Positions 39,226 to 52,185 of a DNA stretch of 64,000 nt are shown in pieces. Position numbers and translations under genes: made by a program. Source of the stretch: Tetrahymena elliotti 4EA (Eukaryota > Ciliophora > Oligohymenophorea > Hymenostomatida > Tetrahymenidae); NCBI GenBank assembly GCA_000231825.2, contig JH720349.1, positions 451,763 to 515,762 on the forward strand. Reading direction: 5' to 3'. The stretch's first letter is position 1. Each line of letters starts with the position of its first letter. A model generated the notes under the pieces. It did not search any database. It saw only the letters and a program-made list of their open reading frames with translations, and had not been told where the DNA came from.

Positions 39226-40998
39226 ATGATCGCCTATAAAAGCATTATCTAACAGTTTCAAAATCTTCCTGAATAAGATTTGGAGAAGATTAAAAATCTA
39301 ATGCTATCTCGTTAAGTTATTAAGGATAAATTACATGATATGAAAAATTAAGTTAAGATTGTAGCGCTATACCTAACAAGTTTAAGATTATGTGATTTTG
39401 AGTAAATAGAGTAATTGTAGAAAGAAGGGATAATAGATTTTTAAGACTTTAAAAATTTAGAAACTTTAAGTATTGTAAGTTATAAAAATGAATAGAATAC
39501 TGATAATGAATTCTTAAATTCTAATCTAAAAGAGATATTAAAGTTAAAGAATTTAAAAAATTTATATTTACATTTTTCTAACTAATAAATGGAACATTAT
39601 ATAACTGAAGAAATATGTAAGTTTGTTCCTTTCTTCCAATAGCTAAACTCTCTTAGATTAGAGTTTGGATATAATGATATAAGAGATTTAGGATGTGAAA
39701 ATATCACAAAAACTATTTCATAACTTAAAAATCTCAAAATTTTATAGCTTGGTCTTGAGAAAAATAATCTAGGTAGCTATAGCTTTGAAAATCTAATTAA
39801 TATGATATCTGAATTAGATCATTTAGAATAATTTTAATTGGAGTTTTGGAGTAATTATTAAGAAGCTGAAGCTTATGAAAATATTAAAAGTACACTTAAA
39901 GGAAAACCAATATGTAAAAGTTTGAAGGTACTTAGATTGAGTTTAGAGGGTAGAATATTTGATGGAGAATTATTTGTTAACTTCTTTGAGGGATTAAGTT
40001 AGTTTATATGCTTAGAAACTGTACATTTGCAATTAGAAGTGTCTTCAATAGATAGAAAGTTAGCATAGGGTTATAATAAATTTATTTTAACTAACAAAAA
40101 TAGTTTGATCACTTTAATTTCTGAGTTCACAATTAAGCCTGAGTATTACAATTAATAAAATTTTTAACTTGAAATGTTTGAAAATTTAGATTAAATCAAA
40201 AATCTAACAAATTTATTTTTTAATCTTCGCTCTGAATAAAGCCAGAAATATAATTCAATCCAATTATTTGATCTATTTTCTAAGTGCTAAAACCTTTCAA
40301 AATTAGGAATAGTGATCACACAATATGAATTATAGTAATATAATTTAGAAAATAAAGTTAAATATTTTAAATCATTAATAAACTTAAACTCGGTATTAGA
40401 CTTTTTCTATTCAGATTTAAATTTAAATTATGATTAATAAGAGAAATGGCATTCTTATTATTTTTAACAAAATTGGAAACTCCAACACTTTTTAGATCCT
40501 TATCTTATAGAACTTGTTTTAGATTAACATAAGCAAAGTAAAAATATAAAGAAAAAAATGTAATAATTATTAGAAGAAGAGGATTTTAATGATTATGAAA
40601 GTGATGATTCAGATTCATATTTAGATTCCGATAGCGATTATTCATCAAATTTTTCTGATAGAAATGAAGATTCAAATAATAAGGAAATTACTTCAGATTA
40701 AATAAACTAATCATAGGAAGAAAGAAGACAATCAATTCAAATTGAATGTAAATAGCCATAGATTCTTTCTTAAGAAAAAAATGGATATGAAGAATATGAA
40801 AAAAAATTTGATGAATTCAAAGTTTTATGGAATTCTGAAAGTATTGAATTGCAATTATATTTAATAACTATGAGGCAATTTAGGTTTAAAAATTCTGAAT
40901 TATTAAGAGCCTTAGCATACTAAAAATAAATTTAACAAAATAGCGAATACTCCTAAACCTTTTAAATTATGAGAAATTTTTGGGATTTATATTTTTGA
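39226..40998 (+). CDS. Leucine-rich-repeat protein with acidic C-terminal tract
   Basis: Single exon of 591 codons (590 residues), MIAYKSIIQQFQN to NFWDLYF and TGA 40996-40998. From about residue 70 to 400 it has irregular ribonuclease-inhibitor-like LRRs of 26-30 residues: LKNLKNLYLHFSN, LNSLRLEFGYNDIRDLG, LKNLKILQLGLEKNNLG, LEQFQLEFWSN, LKVLRLSLEG. A tract rich in Asp/Ser (DYESDDSDSYLDSDSDYS) follows near residues 455-475, then a polar tail with a helical end (YLITMRQFRFKNSELLRAL). No F-box, kinase or membrane span seen. This type of LRR protein is abundant in ciliates and usually acts as a protein-binding scaffold; the partner is unknown. Confidence 0.85.
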
Positions 40999-41648
40999 AA
41001 AAAAAATACCTGATAAAATAAAAATAATAATTCATTTATTCTTTTTAAAATTCATTTATTGCATGTAAATCTATTTGTTTTAATTAAACACTTTTAAAAC
41101 TTTAAAAGATAAAAAAATAACAATTATATAATATCTTCAATATTATTCACTTTGGCTATCTCAAAAGGTCATGTTTTAAATTTATGATTCGCTTAATCAA
41201 CCATATATATGATACTAATGCTAATCAATATATTAATTAAGTTAAAAGTTTGAATAATTCTACTTAAAGCGACTATTCTCCTTACTTAAATTAATATTAT
41301 TAACAACTGGGTATTCATTATTTTAATGATGATCATTTATTAAATTATTTTAAGAAGCATCCCCTGTTTTTACTAAATAAATTATATTTTAAAAATACCT
41401 ATAATTTTAACTCTTTCATAAAAAGTCATCCTAAATTTTATTTTTTGGGTAATGTTTTTTGATAAAGCTACAATTAAAAATTTGAATGTGTCTAAAAACA
41501 AAATTATTTTTATTTATTGTAGTTGAAAGTAAAGTTTATTGCAATTGAATATATGAAGAATTGATGATTTAATATAAAATACCTAGAAAATATATTAAAT
41601 AAATAGTGGAAAAGTTTACTGTTTGTTTAAATATTGATTGAATTATTA
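40999..41648. other. Convergent intergenic region
   Basis: 0.65 kb of AT-rich sequence between two convergent 3' ends. Nothing recognised. Confidence 0.5.
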
Positions 41649-44600
41649 TCATTTGAAATCTTTACTCATAAACATAGAAGTTTTATGTTTGAAATTTTAT
41701 TGTTTTTATTTTATTTTTTTTTGTTTAATGTACTTAACTTACTTTTTCTTAAACAATTTCAGTATGTGAGTTAAGTTATTGTGTGGGAAGTAGTAAGCAT
41801 ATTACTTCATTTTATCAAAAGCTAAAATCATATAAAAATCATTTTTGTTTAATTATATATTTGGTGAATTTTGTAAGTTTTGTTGTAAATGAGAATAAAT
41901 ATTTTGACTTGATTTTTTCTTTTTTGTCTAAGAGGCGATCCCAGACTTAGTATTTGTTTTATTTGTTTCTTCCCTAAAGCTTAATTCATTAAGTGTAGCT
42001 TACTATGTAGGTTAGAGAATTTTTTAGTATTATGTTCCTAAAATAGTATCAACCCTTCCTAAAGAAAATTAATTTTAGCTCCTATGATTTTAATTAGAAT
42101 TCATATTACTGTTATTTGTTAAAAATGTACTAGAGCTAATATAGTTGTTATGGTTGCTGATTGTGTTATTATTTAAGTTATTATTGTTGCTGCTGCTATT
42201 GTTGTTGTTGTTGTTGTTGTTGTTTTGTAGATTATTATTTTGTGTTACACTGTTTATGAGATTATAACCAGAGTTCTATTCAAAGTTGCTTTGATTTTTT
42301 GGAGATATAGGGCTTTTATTATCAAGTTATACATTCTGTATAGAGCTTTGCCTTCCTCTAATAACAGGTATACTCTAGATATAATTAGAGTTTTAGTTAA
42401 TTGTATATGGCTGCAGTTGAATTGTTTACTGCTTATGTAACCAATTAAAGTTATTCGTTGATTAAATATGTTGTTCTGTTTCAAAATAATCTTCAAATTG
42501 ATTATTATTAGCTGCAGGAGATTGAGCTGAAATTCTTCTATTCAAATAAATAGAATTTGTGTCACTATTATTATAGATTTAGATACTTGTTTCTCTATTA
42601 TTTCCAATTAGATTAGGTATTTCGAGAGCACCAGCATTATTGTTAATTAAACTAGGAGAGTTAATGCTATTAGTGCTCTAAATGAAATGTTATGCATCAA
42701 ACTAATCTTAATTTTTATTTTGTTGAATAGTCAATTAAGGAAATCTCTATTTTTAGATTCTAATGGCTTCTTCCTTTTTTTCATTAAGCAGTTCTTATTC
42801 ATATTCTTTTTAAAGCTGCAAAATTATTTATTTTTATATGTACAAACTTTTTTTGGATTTAGCTTTAGTAAAACCTGAAATTTTTGAAGCTTAATTAATT
42901 GGAGTACCTCCCTCATCTCCAATATTTTCAGTATGATCAATTGACTGATTTATCGACTAATTCAATTCTGTATGAGTTTAGGTTTTTATGTAATTTTTAT
43001 TCATAAAGAAGCTTTTTCTTTTTTTATCATCTCGTACATTTCCAAAATTTACTTAATTATACATATAAATATCGTCTTCTTCACCATCAGTTCCTTAAGG
43101 TGAACTTGTGTTATGGAAAGGTGATATTCCATCTTACACAATTCTAGTTACTTAGTAATTGAATTTTTAATTATTCTTTTAAAAGATGTAAGCGAAATTC
43201 TAAATCTCCTAAGAAATGGAAATAGGGTTTACTTTTCTTCTTTTTCTTCTTTCCTATCTAGTTCTCTCCTAAAAAGCATCTTAATGGTTGTATTAATATG
43301 TTATTTTATCAATGTTTGCTTAATATTTCAGTTGGGGACAATCTGCAATTTAATGCGAAAACTGATTGCAGCTTAAGCATTTCATGTCTAGTCCAGTATA
43401 TTCTTAATAAAAGTTAGCTTTGTCCTTTATCTTATGATATTTTTCCTTCAAATAAAAATTTTTAGAAAAAATAAAATTTATTAGAGTTAATTTTACAAAT
43501 TCATCTGGGAATTTGGAAATAACATATCTAAAGTCTCCAAAAGTAATATAAGCTAGTGTAACTACATCATGGGTTTTTGCAAAATACTAAGTCTTTTGTT
43601 CTGTAAAAAGTTCTATTTGGCCGAGTGTATCTCCTTTCTTTATTAAAATAATTTAATAAAAATATGTATGTATTAATAAAAACAAAAAAATATACTTTAA
43701 TGTGCTAAAGATTAACAAATTCGTCACTTTTCACTTTCCACATTAATGAAATATTTCCTTTAAGCACAAAGTATAGTTTATCTAAATGTTCATTTTAATG
43801 ATATAAGAATATTTCTGGCCCAATTTTTATTTCTTTTACATATAGTGCTAACTCATTCACAAAATTTTAACTAAAATTGAGGTGAAATAACTTGTTTTGC
43901 ATTATAACTTTCACGTAAAGTTCTTGCATGACATCATCTTTTAGCGATTATGGTAAACTGCTTATCATTTCATATCCATCACTTGAATTTTTTTGATTTT
44001 CTCTATCAATATACTCATAGTATTTCTTAACTTGTTGCATTACATATTTTGGAACTCCTCTATCATTCATATGGCGATTTAATTTTTATAGTTTGCTCTT
44101 ACTTACCTTTTTCTCTCTTTGAATTTCTTTCACAAGTTCACCTAAAAAGGATTAATTAACATTATTAAACTTATAAATAAGGATTATAAATTACCAATGT
44201 AATTGAAAGTGTAAGCGTATGTACCACATGCTATAAAAGCAACAAAGATGACAAATACTTTTTCATCTAAATTTATTAAATATTGAAGAGAAAAATGATT
44301 TTTGTAATAATTTAAGGTATACTTGTATTAATAGGGATGACATCACCATAGCCTATTGTGATCATTGTGATTACACTCCAATATAAAGCAGTTACATAGA
44401 TACTTGTGTTTGTAATAGGAGTATTTATATTTACAAAATGTCTATCAATCCAATTATTTTCTCCCAATTATTTGATACTTAAACCAACTGATATAAAAAT
44501 ACAAGAAATGATGTGGCATGTCACTAGCAAAGTCGCCACTATACGAAATATTTTAGTATAAATGTAGTAATTCTGTTCTTAATCTAATCTAGTGAATATT

Positions 44601-46004
44601 TATTTAAGTAGCTCAAAAATCTTCTTAGCTCTTATGAGAATAACCAATTATAAATAATTTAGTGAATCCTCTTTCATACTAGCAAAGTAGATAAAGTATA
44701 TTAGCATTTCATATCTTTTTAAAATAAATTGAATAAAGTTATTATTTAGTTTTCAATTCTAATAATTAATTTACATTAATTTATTTTTGAAATATTTTTT
44801 CATGATATATTTTCTCTCTTTTATAATCTGCCCTGATTTGTAAATTGCCTATTTTTTTAAATTCAATTATTTATTAAAAATTAATGATGAATGGTAAATC
44901 TATTATTTACTGTATTGAAATTGATAATTATTTCAAAAAAGAACGTAATAAATGGTAAATATATAGTAACCAAGTCAATAACAAAGTTATCTTGAGAGAA
45001 GTATGATTCATTATTGATGCTAAATGCTGCTTTTAAAGGGATTATTATAGTCAAAATAATTATTTATATAATAACTACCAAATCCCAAACAATCTTAAAC
45101 CAGTGATCCTATATATTTAATAATTAATAAGAAAAATTAATATTAGAATCACAAAAAAAAAAAGAAATCTTTAAAATAAATATTTACAGGATCAATTATA
45201 TTCTAATCTGAGAGATAAATCTTTAAAATTTCTATTTTGATTTGAATTAAAAATATTTATAATTTTATAAAATGATTTAAAAGAAATTTACATACAGTTT
45301 TTCAATTTTCTTAAAAAACCTGTTTTAATTTAATCATCTCCTCCCTATTTATTTTAATAAGAGATAAATCTCTAAAGTATTTTTTTTAATTTTACGTTTT
45401 CTTTAATCAACTTATGCTAAACGTAGTATAAGAAAAACGAAGCTTTGTCATTTATAATTTTAAACTAAGTATTCTCCAAATTAGAGAGATGATACTTATT
45501 TGTTTTTTATTTCATCAGCTGTATGAACTTTGAAATCATAGCGCTTCTTAGAAAAAATGAAAACTTAAAGCCAGATGTCTTTTATTTTTATGTTTCATCT
45601 TTAGCACCCAACCTTTGAGAATCTATCAACAAACTTTCCTTCCCTTACGTTTAAGGTGAATTTAATTTGGACATTTCCTCAATACTTTACAAGTTTAATT
45701 TTATATTTTATGGTGATCTTTTTTTTATATCTTGATCTTAACTTTTTTTACCTCTAATAGAAAAACTTTAATCTTTATGTAGATCTTAGCATAGTAAGTT
45801 TTAACTTTAACTTTAGTTATTAAGCACATAGCTATTTTGGTCATTTTAAGCAAAATTTTCATGTGTTTCTTAAATTAAAAAGTTAGGACTCTTGTTCATA
45901 ATACTACTCCTATACTAAAGATTTCCATTATATTCTAAAAGGGAATTAACAACTCTTGATTTTATTTTTTAATCCATAGGCTATTGAAATGAAAATTAAT
46001 CCAT
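41649..46004 (-). CDS. Voltage-gated-type K+ channel with cyclic-nucleotide-binding-type domain and zinc knuckle
   Basis: Plasma or ciliary membrane K+ channel of the EAG/CNG/HCN superfamily. A ~230-residue cytosolic N-terminus (from MDQFSFQQPMD) leads to S1 with DHWFKIVWDLVVIIQIIILT. Further spans follow, then the pore helix and selectivity filter VITMITIGYGDVIP (filter at 44342-44359), S6 with EKVFVIFVAFIACGTYAY, and a C-linker (INRHMNDRGVPKYVMQQV). The cyclic-nucleotide-binding-type domain follows (VLKGNISLMWKV, GDTLGQIELFTEQK). Its phosphate-binding cassette lacks the usual Arg, so ligand binding is doubtful, as in EAG channels. After it comes a CCHC zinc knuckle CLSCNQFSHQIADC (43338-43379), then a long Asn/Gln/Ser-rich tail containing an Asn tract. 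About eight introns; roughly 1,280 residues. Ends FMSKDFK at TGA 41649-41651. Confidence 0.9.
42190..42231 (-). repeat. Poly-Asn coding microsatellite
   Basis: GTT/GCT triplets on the + strand encode a run of Asn and Ser codons (AAC)n/AGC in the channel's C-terminal tail. The uninterrupted (AAC) run is at least seven codons and is a likely site of length variation. Confidence 0.85.
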
Positions 46005-47745
46005 TACTTTTGCAAAATCCAAACTCCTACTTATTTCAACTTAGCTTAAATCTTCGATTGTTTATGATCTTATATAATATTTTCAAAAATTTAAACATTA
46101 ATAAATAAATATGATTTAAATATTGATAATTATTTTAAAAAGTACTTGAACTATTAATTCAACTACTTTTCATTTTCTTTTGATATATATTTTAGTCTAA
46201 TAAAATAAGGATTTACTAATGTTACTTTTGCTTTTTATTATATGTTGAAGTTAAACTCATGATATCATCATCTTAAAAACTTTTTCTTCTCACTTGATCT
46301 ATAATTTTTAGTTATCTAACATGTTCGCCCTCTCTTATACCACTCATTAGCATAGAAGAAGGAAATAATTAATTTTATGTATTCATAGAAATAATCCGTA
46401 ACAAACTGTTTTTACTTTAATTATTATAACATAAAAGAATTACTATAAAATAAATGAATGAATTCGAAATTAATTAAGTTAAGTAATTCACTTGATAATA
46501 AAAATTGCTATAATCTTTAACATGAAATGAATGGATACATACAATTTTTAAAGACTTAATTCAATCTAAGAACCTTAATTGGTAATAAATTTCATATGGT
46601 TGGTTCATTCATATTTACACAAATTTTGTGTTTGTTATTTTATAATAATTTTTATCATTTACAATATTTTTTTTTTTTAGTTTTTTTAGAAAAACTTAGA
46701 CTGCCACATATTTTTCGAATTTCTCACATTTTTTTTAAACAATTATTATTTTTAATTAATCTAAATTTACAAGATTAAAGTCTATTAAACTATAGTAAAT
46801 CTATAAAGTGGTAGGGATAGAGTTTTCTATTTATCTCATGATTTGAAACATAGTTTAACATAAAACCAAATTTTTTATTTTCAAGAAAAGTAAATAAAAT
46901 TTAATAAATTTACATGTAACTAAAAAACAAAAGCATAAAATTAAGAAGGCAGTTTTTATCATATTCATATCATAAAAAATGATAAAAATACTATAGATGT
47001 AAACTTAGAAGAAGAAAAAATTGGTATCAAGTTTAAATTAATTATATTAAATATTTCTATTAGAATGAACTTGTATATTTAACCTTTCATAAAATTAATT
47101 GTATTATCAAAATAAAAATTAATAATTATTTTTGAATAAAATTCTTTTCTTCCTTTTAAAAAGATGGAAAAATACATTTAAAAATTTTACTTTTATAAAT
47201 TTAAGATCTCATCAGATATATATTTTTTGCTTTATTTATTACTTCTTCACATTAAAATAAAAATAGAATTTTTCATTGAAAGAAATAATTTTCAATATCT
47301 AAATTAATTAAAAAGTGTTTGTTAAATTTATTTTTGTTTTTTATCATAATATTTGTAAATTTTACAAATTAATGTTAAACAATTTTATTGATAATTAATT
47401 TATTTTGATTTCATGACAAGTACTACATATATATTTGAATTATGAGAACAAATTATTTTTTTGTAGATAACAAACAAACAATTCTTAATTTTTCTTTTCT
47501 TAAAACTATGAAAAAGAATTAAATAAGAAAATGTTAATTTAACTGCTTATAAAATATTGAAAATAAAATAACTATTAAGAATTAATATTAATATATATTA
47601 AAAAGTATTAAACAATTTGTTAATTTTATATTTTTTTAATTATGGGTGTATTACACATTTTTTTTATTCAATTTAGTTAATAAATGATTCAATTAATCCT
47701 TTAGTTTATTTACATTAGAAATAAATATTTTTTTACAATCCTTAC
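46005..47745. other. Intergenic region, 1.75 kb
   Basis: The longest gene-free stretch in the window. AT-rich, with an ACAAACAAACAATTCTT motif near 47470 that recurs near 54043. No coding sequence supported; short open stretches such as 46596-46778 are AT-rich artefacts. Confidence 0.5.
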
Positions 47746-50700
47746 TCATTCATATATTTTTTGAGAGGCTTCCTTTTAATAAAAAAATAAATAAAATAAG
47801 TATCTAAAATTTGATAAATATTTACTATCTCATTTTTTCTTTGCATTTCAACTTCTTGTAATTACAAGTTTAATTAAGATTTAAGAATTTCTATCTCTTT
47901 CAGACGGTTAAATAGTATTTCTATTTCATCATTCTTTTCTTGTAGGTCTCTTTAGAGTCTTTGATTTTCTAAGATAGATAAAGACCAGTCACTTTCAAGA
48001 CTACAAATCTTTTTTTTAAGTGAAAGAATTTCATTTTGGAGTTATTCCTTTTGTGTTTCACTATTACTATCTCCTTAATATTTCTGTAAATAAAAAACAT
48101 TTAAATTAAATTGCAATTAAAGAAGGAAAAGAATTATCAAAAATTAAATAAAATTATTTACAATAATTAAATTGTTGTAATAAGATTCAAGCTGATTTTT
48201 GAATTCTTCCAATTAAACAAAGCTTTCATTTTCAATTTTTTTTACTTTGAGCTTCAATTTAGCATTTTCTTCAGCTTTTTATTTATCAGAAATTTGTAAT
48301 TATTCTATTTCTGATTTTAAAATCATTATATTTTCTTAATATTTTCTATTGTTTTTTTCTTCTTTTCTGGTGAATTTTGTGAGCATTTCTTCCTTTTATT
48401 CTAATTGTTACTACATGTTTTGATGACTCAAAGTTAATTTTTGAGCCTATTATTCTAAAAGCTAGTTCTTAGCAGATATTCCTTCATTACTGAGACGCAA
48501 CTAAATAATTTATTACTCCAAATTCTGCTTTTGCTTTGAAAATTCAATAGTAATATCATTCATTTTTGAATTTTTTTCTAAATAGGCTTCAAATTCTTCT
48601 TTAATAGCTTTATTTTCTTATAATTTCTAATCTAAGTTGATTTTTAATTGTTCAATTTCTTCAGCCTAATTTGTGCATGTTGTTCCTAAATGATCTATTT
48701 AATCTTAGAGTTCTTATATTCTCTTACCCTCTACATTAAATGAGAATTAAAGTTTCTTATATTCCTCTTCTTCTTTTGAAAGTCTATCAATAATAATTTC
48801 TTTCTCTTCTATATTTTATGCTTATTAATTAATTTCTTTTAACATGGCATCTTTTTCGTATTCTCTCTCTATCAATATGTTATTTATTTCAACTATTTTA
48901 TTATTAAACTAAACATTTTTATCAGTGAGCTAAGAATTACGGATCTCACAGTTCTTGAGTTATTTCTAACAATTTGAAAGCAATTCCTTATTTCTAAATA
49001 ATTTTAATTGATAAAAATGTTAAATTGAAAATAGAATTACTTATTTGATTCTTGCATTAATCTATCAAATTCATCTGTTATACATTTTGTTTTTTAAATT
49101 GATATTTCATAAGTCCTCTTGAAATCATCTAGCTATTTTTTGTAAAATGTTTCAATATTAGATATTTGTTATTCTGTTTATTCTATATATTTCTAATGCT
49201 CTTCTGTCTATCTTTTTATTTCTTCATTAATTAAATTCAACTATAATTTATGCTATCTCCTTTCCTCAAGAATTTGTTGATTTTTAGCTTCCAATTCAAT
49301 TCTGATAGATTGATTCAGCTCTATTTTTTCCTTCATTTATGCATCTTGGGATGTTCTAAAGTAATCTCTACAATAATCTAAGCTACTTTGAAGATCTTAA
49401 ATTTGCTATGAAAGAATTATATTCTTTTCTATGACCTCTTCTTTTTCTCTTCTCTCCTACTCAAGTTTATGAAGAAACATCTTTTTATTTATTTATTTAT
49501 TTAAAAATAATAAATAAAAAACAATTTAAAATTTAAATTAGAAAATTACTATTTCGGTTTGAATATCAATTTATTGAATTTTTTTAATGATGTGTGATAA
49601 TTATTCATTTTTGCCTTATTTATGTGCTTCAATCTCAAGTTGTTGGTGAAGTAATAATTCTTGATTCCTTAATTCATTTTATATGTTTAAATCTTACTAG
49701 TTTAACTCTTAAATTTTCAAGTGTTATTTTAATCTCTCAATTTCATCTTTATAATAATCTGATTACCTCTCATAATGCTCTATTGTTTCTTTTAAATTTT
49801 ACCTAGCAAAGCTTAACTCCTGCTGTAAGAGAATATTTTCATTTATAAATATTTATAGATCATTTAATTTCAAGCTTTCATAAGCTTTAAGTGTTTCTTT
49901 TTGAGCATTTAATTGATCTATCTATTCATTCATTTAGTTATATTTTTTTTATTAAGTTTTCCCCTTGATATTTTTATTGTTATTTTCTTTTTCTGCATAT
50001 TTGTCCTAGAAACTATTTTAATTTTAATATTATTATGTCTTTAGATTAGATAACTCCTCTGAAGATTTCTATCCTTTATTATTTTGTTAATCTGATGAGC
50101 TCTTTTCTGTCTAACTTTTATTTCCAGATGGTTTATTTTGCTAATCAATGTGGTTAAAATCTTCATTGAATTAAATAAAATCTTCTTGGTTTTCTTTATA
50201 GTTATTTCTACAAGTAGATTTTTCATGAAGACTGCTTACAGGATCATTAAACTTTGAATTATTAGCTATACCTTAAGTTTTTATTGTATTACGAGAAGTA
50301 TCTATGCTAGAATCTTAGAACTTTTGAGGACTCTCAACTTAATTTTAAATAGTTTTTTAGAAAGAATATTTTCCTTAAATATTTTAATCACTAAGTCTAA
50401 GATTGCTTGACAAACTTGAAGTAACAGTTAATTTATCTATGTTAATCTAATTATTTTCATTATCGAAATTTTCTATGTACTTTTTCTACAAATTAATTAA
50501 CCTTTACTCTCTAATGTTATCTTAAGAATTATCAGAAATATCTGAATTTTTATTGCTAAATTCCAATGATTCATTTTTAGCAGAAAAAGTTTCAAATTAT
50601 TAATAGTAATTATTGTTATTCTTTTATTATTTACTCCCACTATTCTATGTATTCTAGTTAAAATCACTCACTTTATTATTTATTTACATATTTATTCGAG

Positions 50701-51310
50701 GTTTCTAAGTAGGACTTAGCTTAATAGGTGAGGGTTTTTTCTTATTTATTTCAACTACATCTTTTTTATATTCCTAACTATTCAAATCAAAGTCTTCCTT
50801 AACCCTTTCTTGTCTTTACTAAAACTAAAATTGATAGGTATTCTATTAATCTTGTTAAAATTTATCATTTTTTTATGCACTTTTCTTGCTTTACGCTTAA
50901 GGCGGTAACTCGTTATTATTATTTTATTTGGTAATCAGACTTTTCTAACTTTGGCTCTGCATATTTTATTTATTTAAACCTTCTAATACTTCAGAAAAAT
51001 TAGCTTATTAATTTTTTAGTTAGTTAAGTGATGACTAAGACATATTTTTAGCTAAGCTTTAAGTTTTATTATGCTACTTTTAACTGAATGAAAAAGGAGA
51101 ATTTTGGGAATCATCAATCTTTTATTTCGAAATTGGTGAATTTTTGGTAGGAAGACTATTGCTAGATATCTAAATGTTTTAACTTTATCCTTCGTGTTTT
51201 TATTGTTACTGTTAATTATCTTTTATAGTAATCTCTAAATTAGAAGGATCATCAGATCTTTCAGTCTAAAAGTTAATAACAATTTCTTTATAATAGTTTT
51301 TAAAGCTCAT
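47746..51310 (-). CDS. Large Gln-rich coiled-coil protein, function unknown
   Basis: Not assigned to a family. Starts MSFKNYYKEIVINFQTE at 51310. The first ~450 residues are Gln/Asn/Ser/Lys-rich and probably disordered, with short basic-Pro motifs (KKKPSPIKLSPTQKPR). The remainder is near-continuous heptad-type coiled coil, for example LNAQKETLKAYESLKLNDLQ and EHYERQSDYYKDEIERLK. The last coding bases before the final intron give LQLQEVEMQRKNEI, and a small last exon adds EASQKIYE and TGA 47746-47748. Six or so short introns; about 1,070 residues. Its layout (disordered head, long coiled-coil tail) resembles basal-body or cytoskeletal proteins of ciliates, but no motif proves this. It is distinct in sequence from the coiled-coil gene at 29.6-33.9 kb. 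Confidence 0.75.
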
Positions 51311-52185
51311 TAAAGAAAGGAAACAAATATATCTATCTATCTATCTTTTTTAATTTCTTATTTCAAAAAAAATTGATTGGAATAATTAAGAAATTTTATT
51401 TTTAACAACTATAATAAACCTGATGAAATAATTAGATAATGAATTTATTAATCAATGGTAGTTAGTTAATTCCTTCATTAACACATGTAATCTTACTTTC
51501 TCTTAATTAACCACCCACTCACTCATTAGTTTCACTCATACTCATTTTTTTTTTAATATATTTAAACCATAAAATTTTTGATTTTATGTTTAAAAATAAT
51601 TAAACTATTTTAACGAATTTCTCAAGAAATCCTCTTTATGTTCAATAAATATTTAGAATATTGTAAATACCCTTTAATTTAAAAAGAAGAAGAATAACAG
51701 AAAAATATTTTTAATTCATTTTTCTCCCCAAAAAATTTATAATAATACTCAAAATAAGTAATTATTTATGAAAAAAGATAACAAACTCTTAAAACAAACT
51801 TGCAATATTAATTTGAAATATAGATTTCTAATTTAATAAAATATCTCCAAATATTTTAAATCTTAAAAATCTGATCAAATTTAATGTGATTAATAAATCT
51901 TTAGGAATAATTTGCTGGTTGAAAGTAAAAATAATTAAAAAATGAGAAATAATAATAGAAAAAGTAATAGTTTTATTGATTTTATCTTTTTATGAATTTA
52001 CTAATAATTATAAAAATAATTACAATATTGCTTTTTTTTTAAGTATTTTTTAGCTTGAATCCTTTTTAAATAATATTTATAAATATAAGAATAAATTTCA
52101 TTCATTTTTAGTAGTTTCATGATTTTGTTAAACATCTTAGCCAGCAATCGAAGACTTATCATTTTAATCTTAGATATTTTATTTA
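51311..52185. other. Intergenic region with (ATCT)n microsatellite
   Basis: About 0.9 kb, AT-rich. A CTAT/ATCT tetranucleotide run lies near 51330-51346. The rightward open stretch at 52119-52364 is the antisense of the ankyrin/RING gene. Confidence 0.5.

Noticed and set aside
42240..42878. Short frames on both strands in the channel tail region
   Set aside because: Explained by the Asn/Ser/Gln-rich C-terminal tail of the K+ channel on the minus strand, which stays open to TGA 41649.
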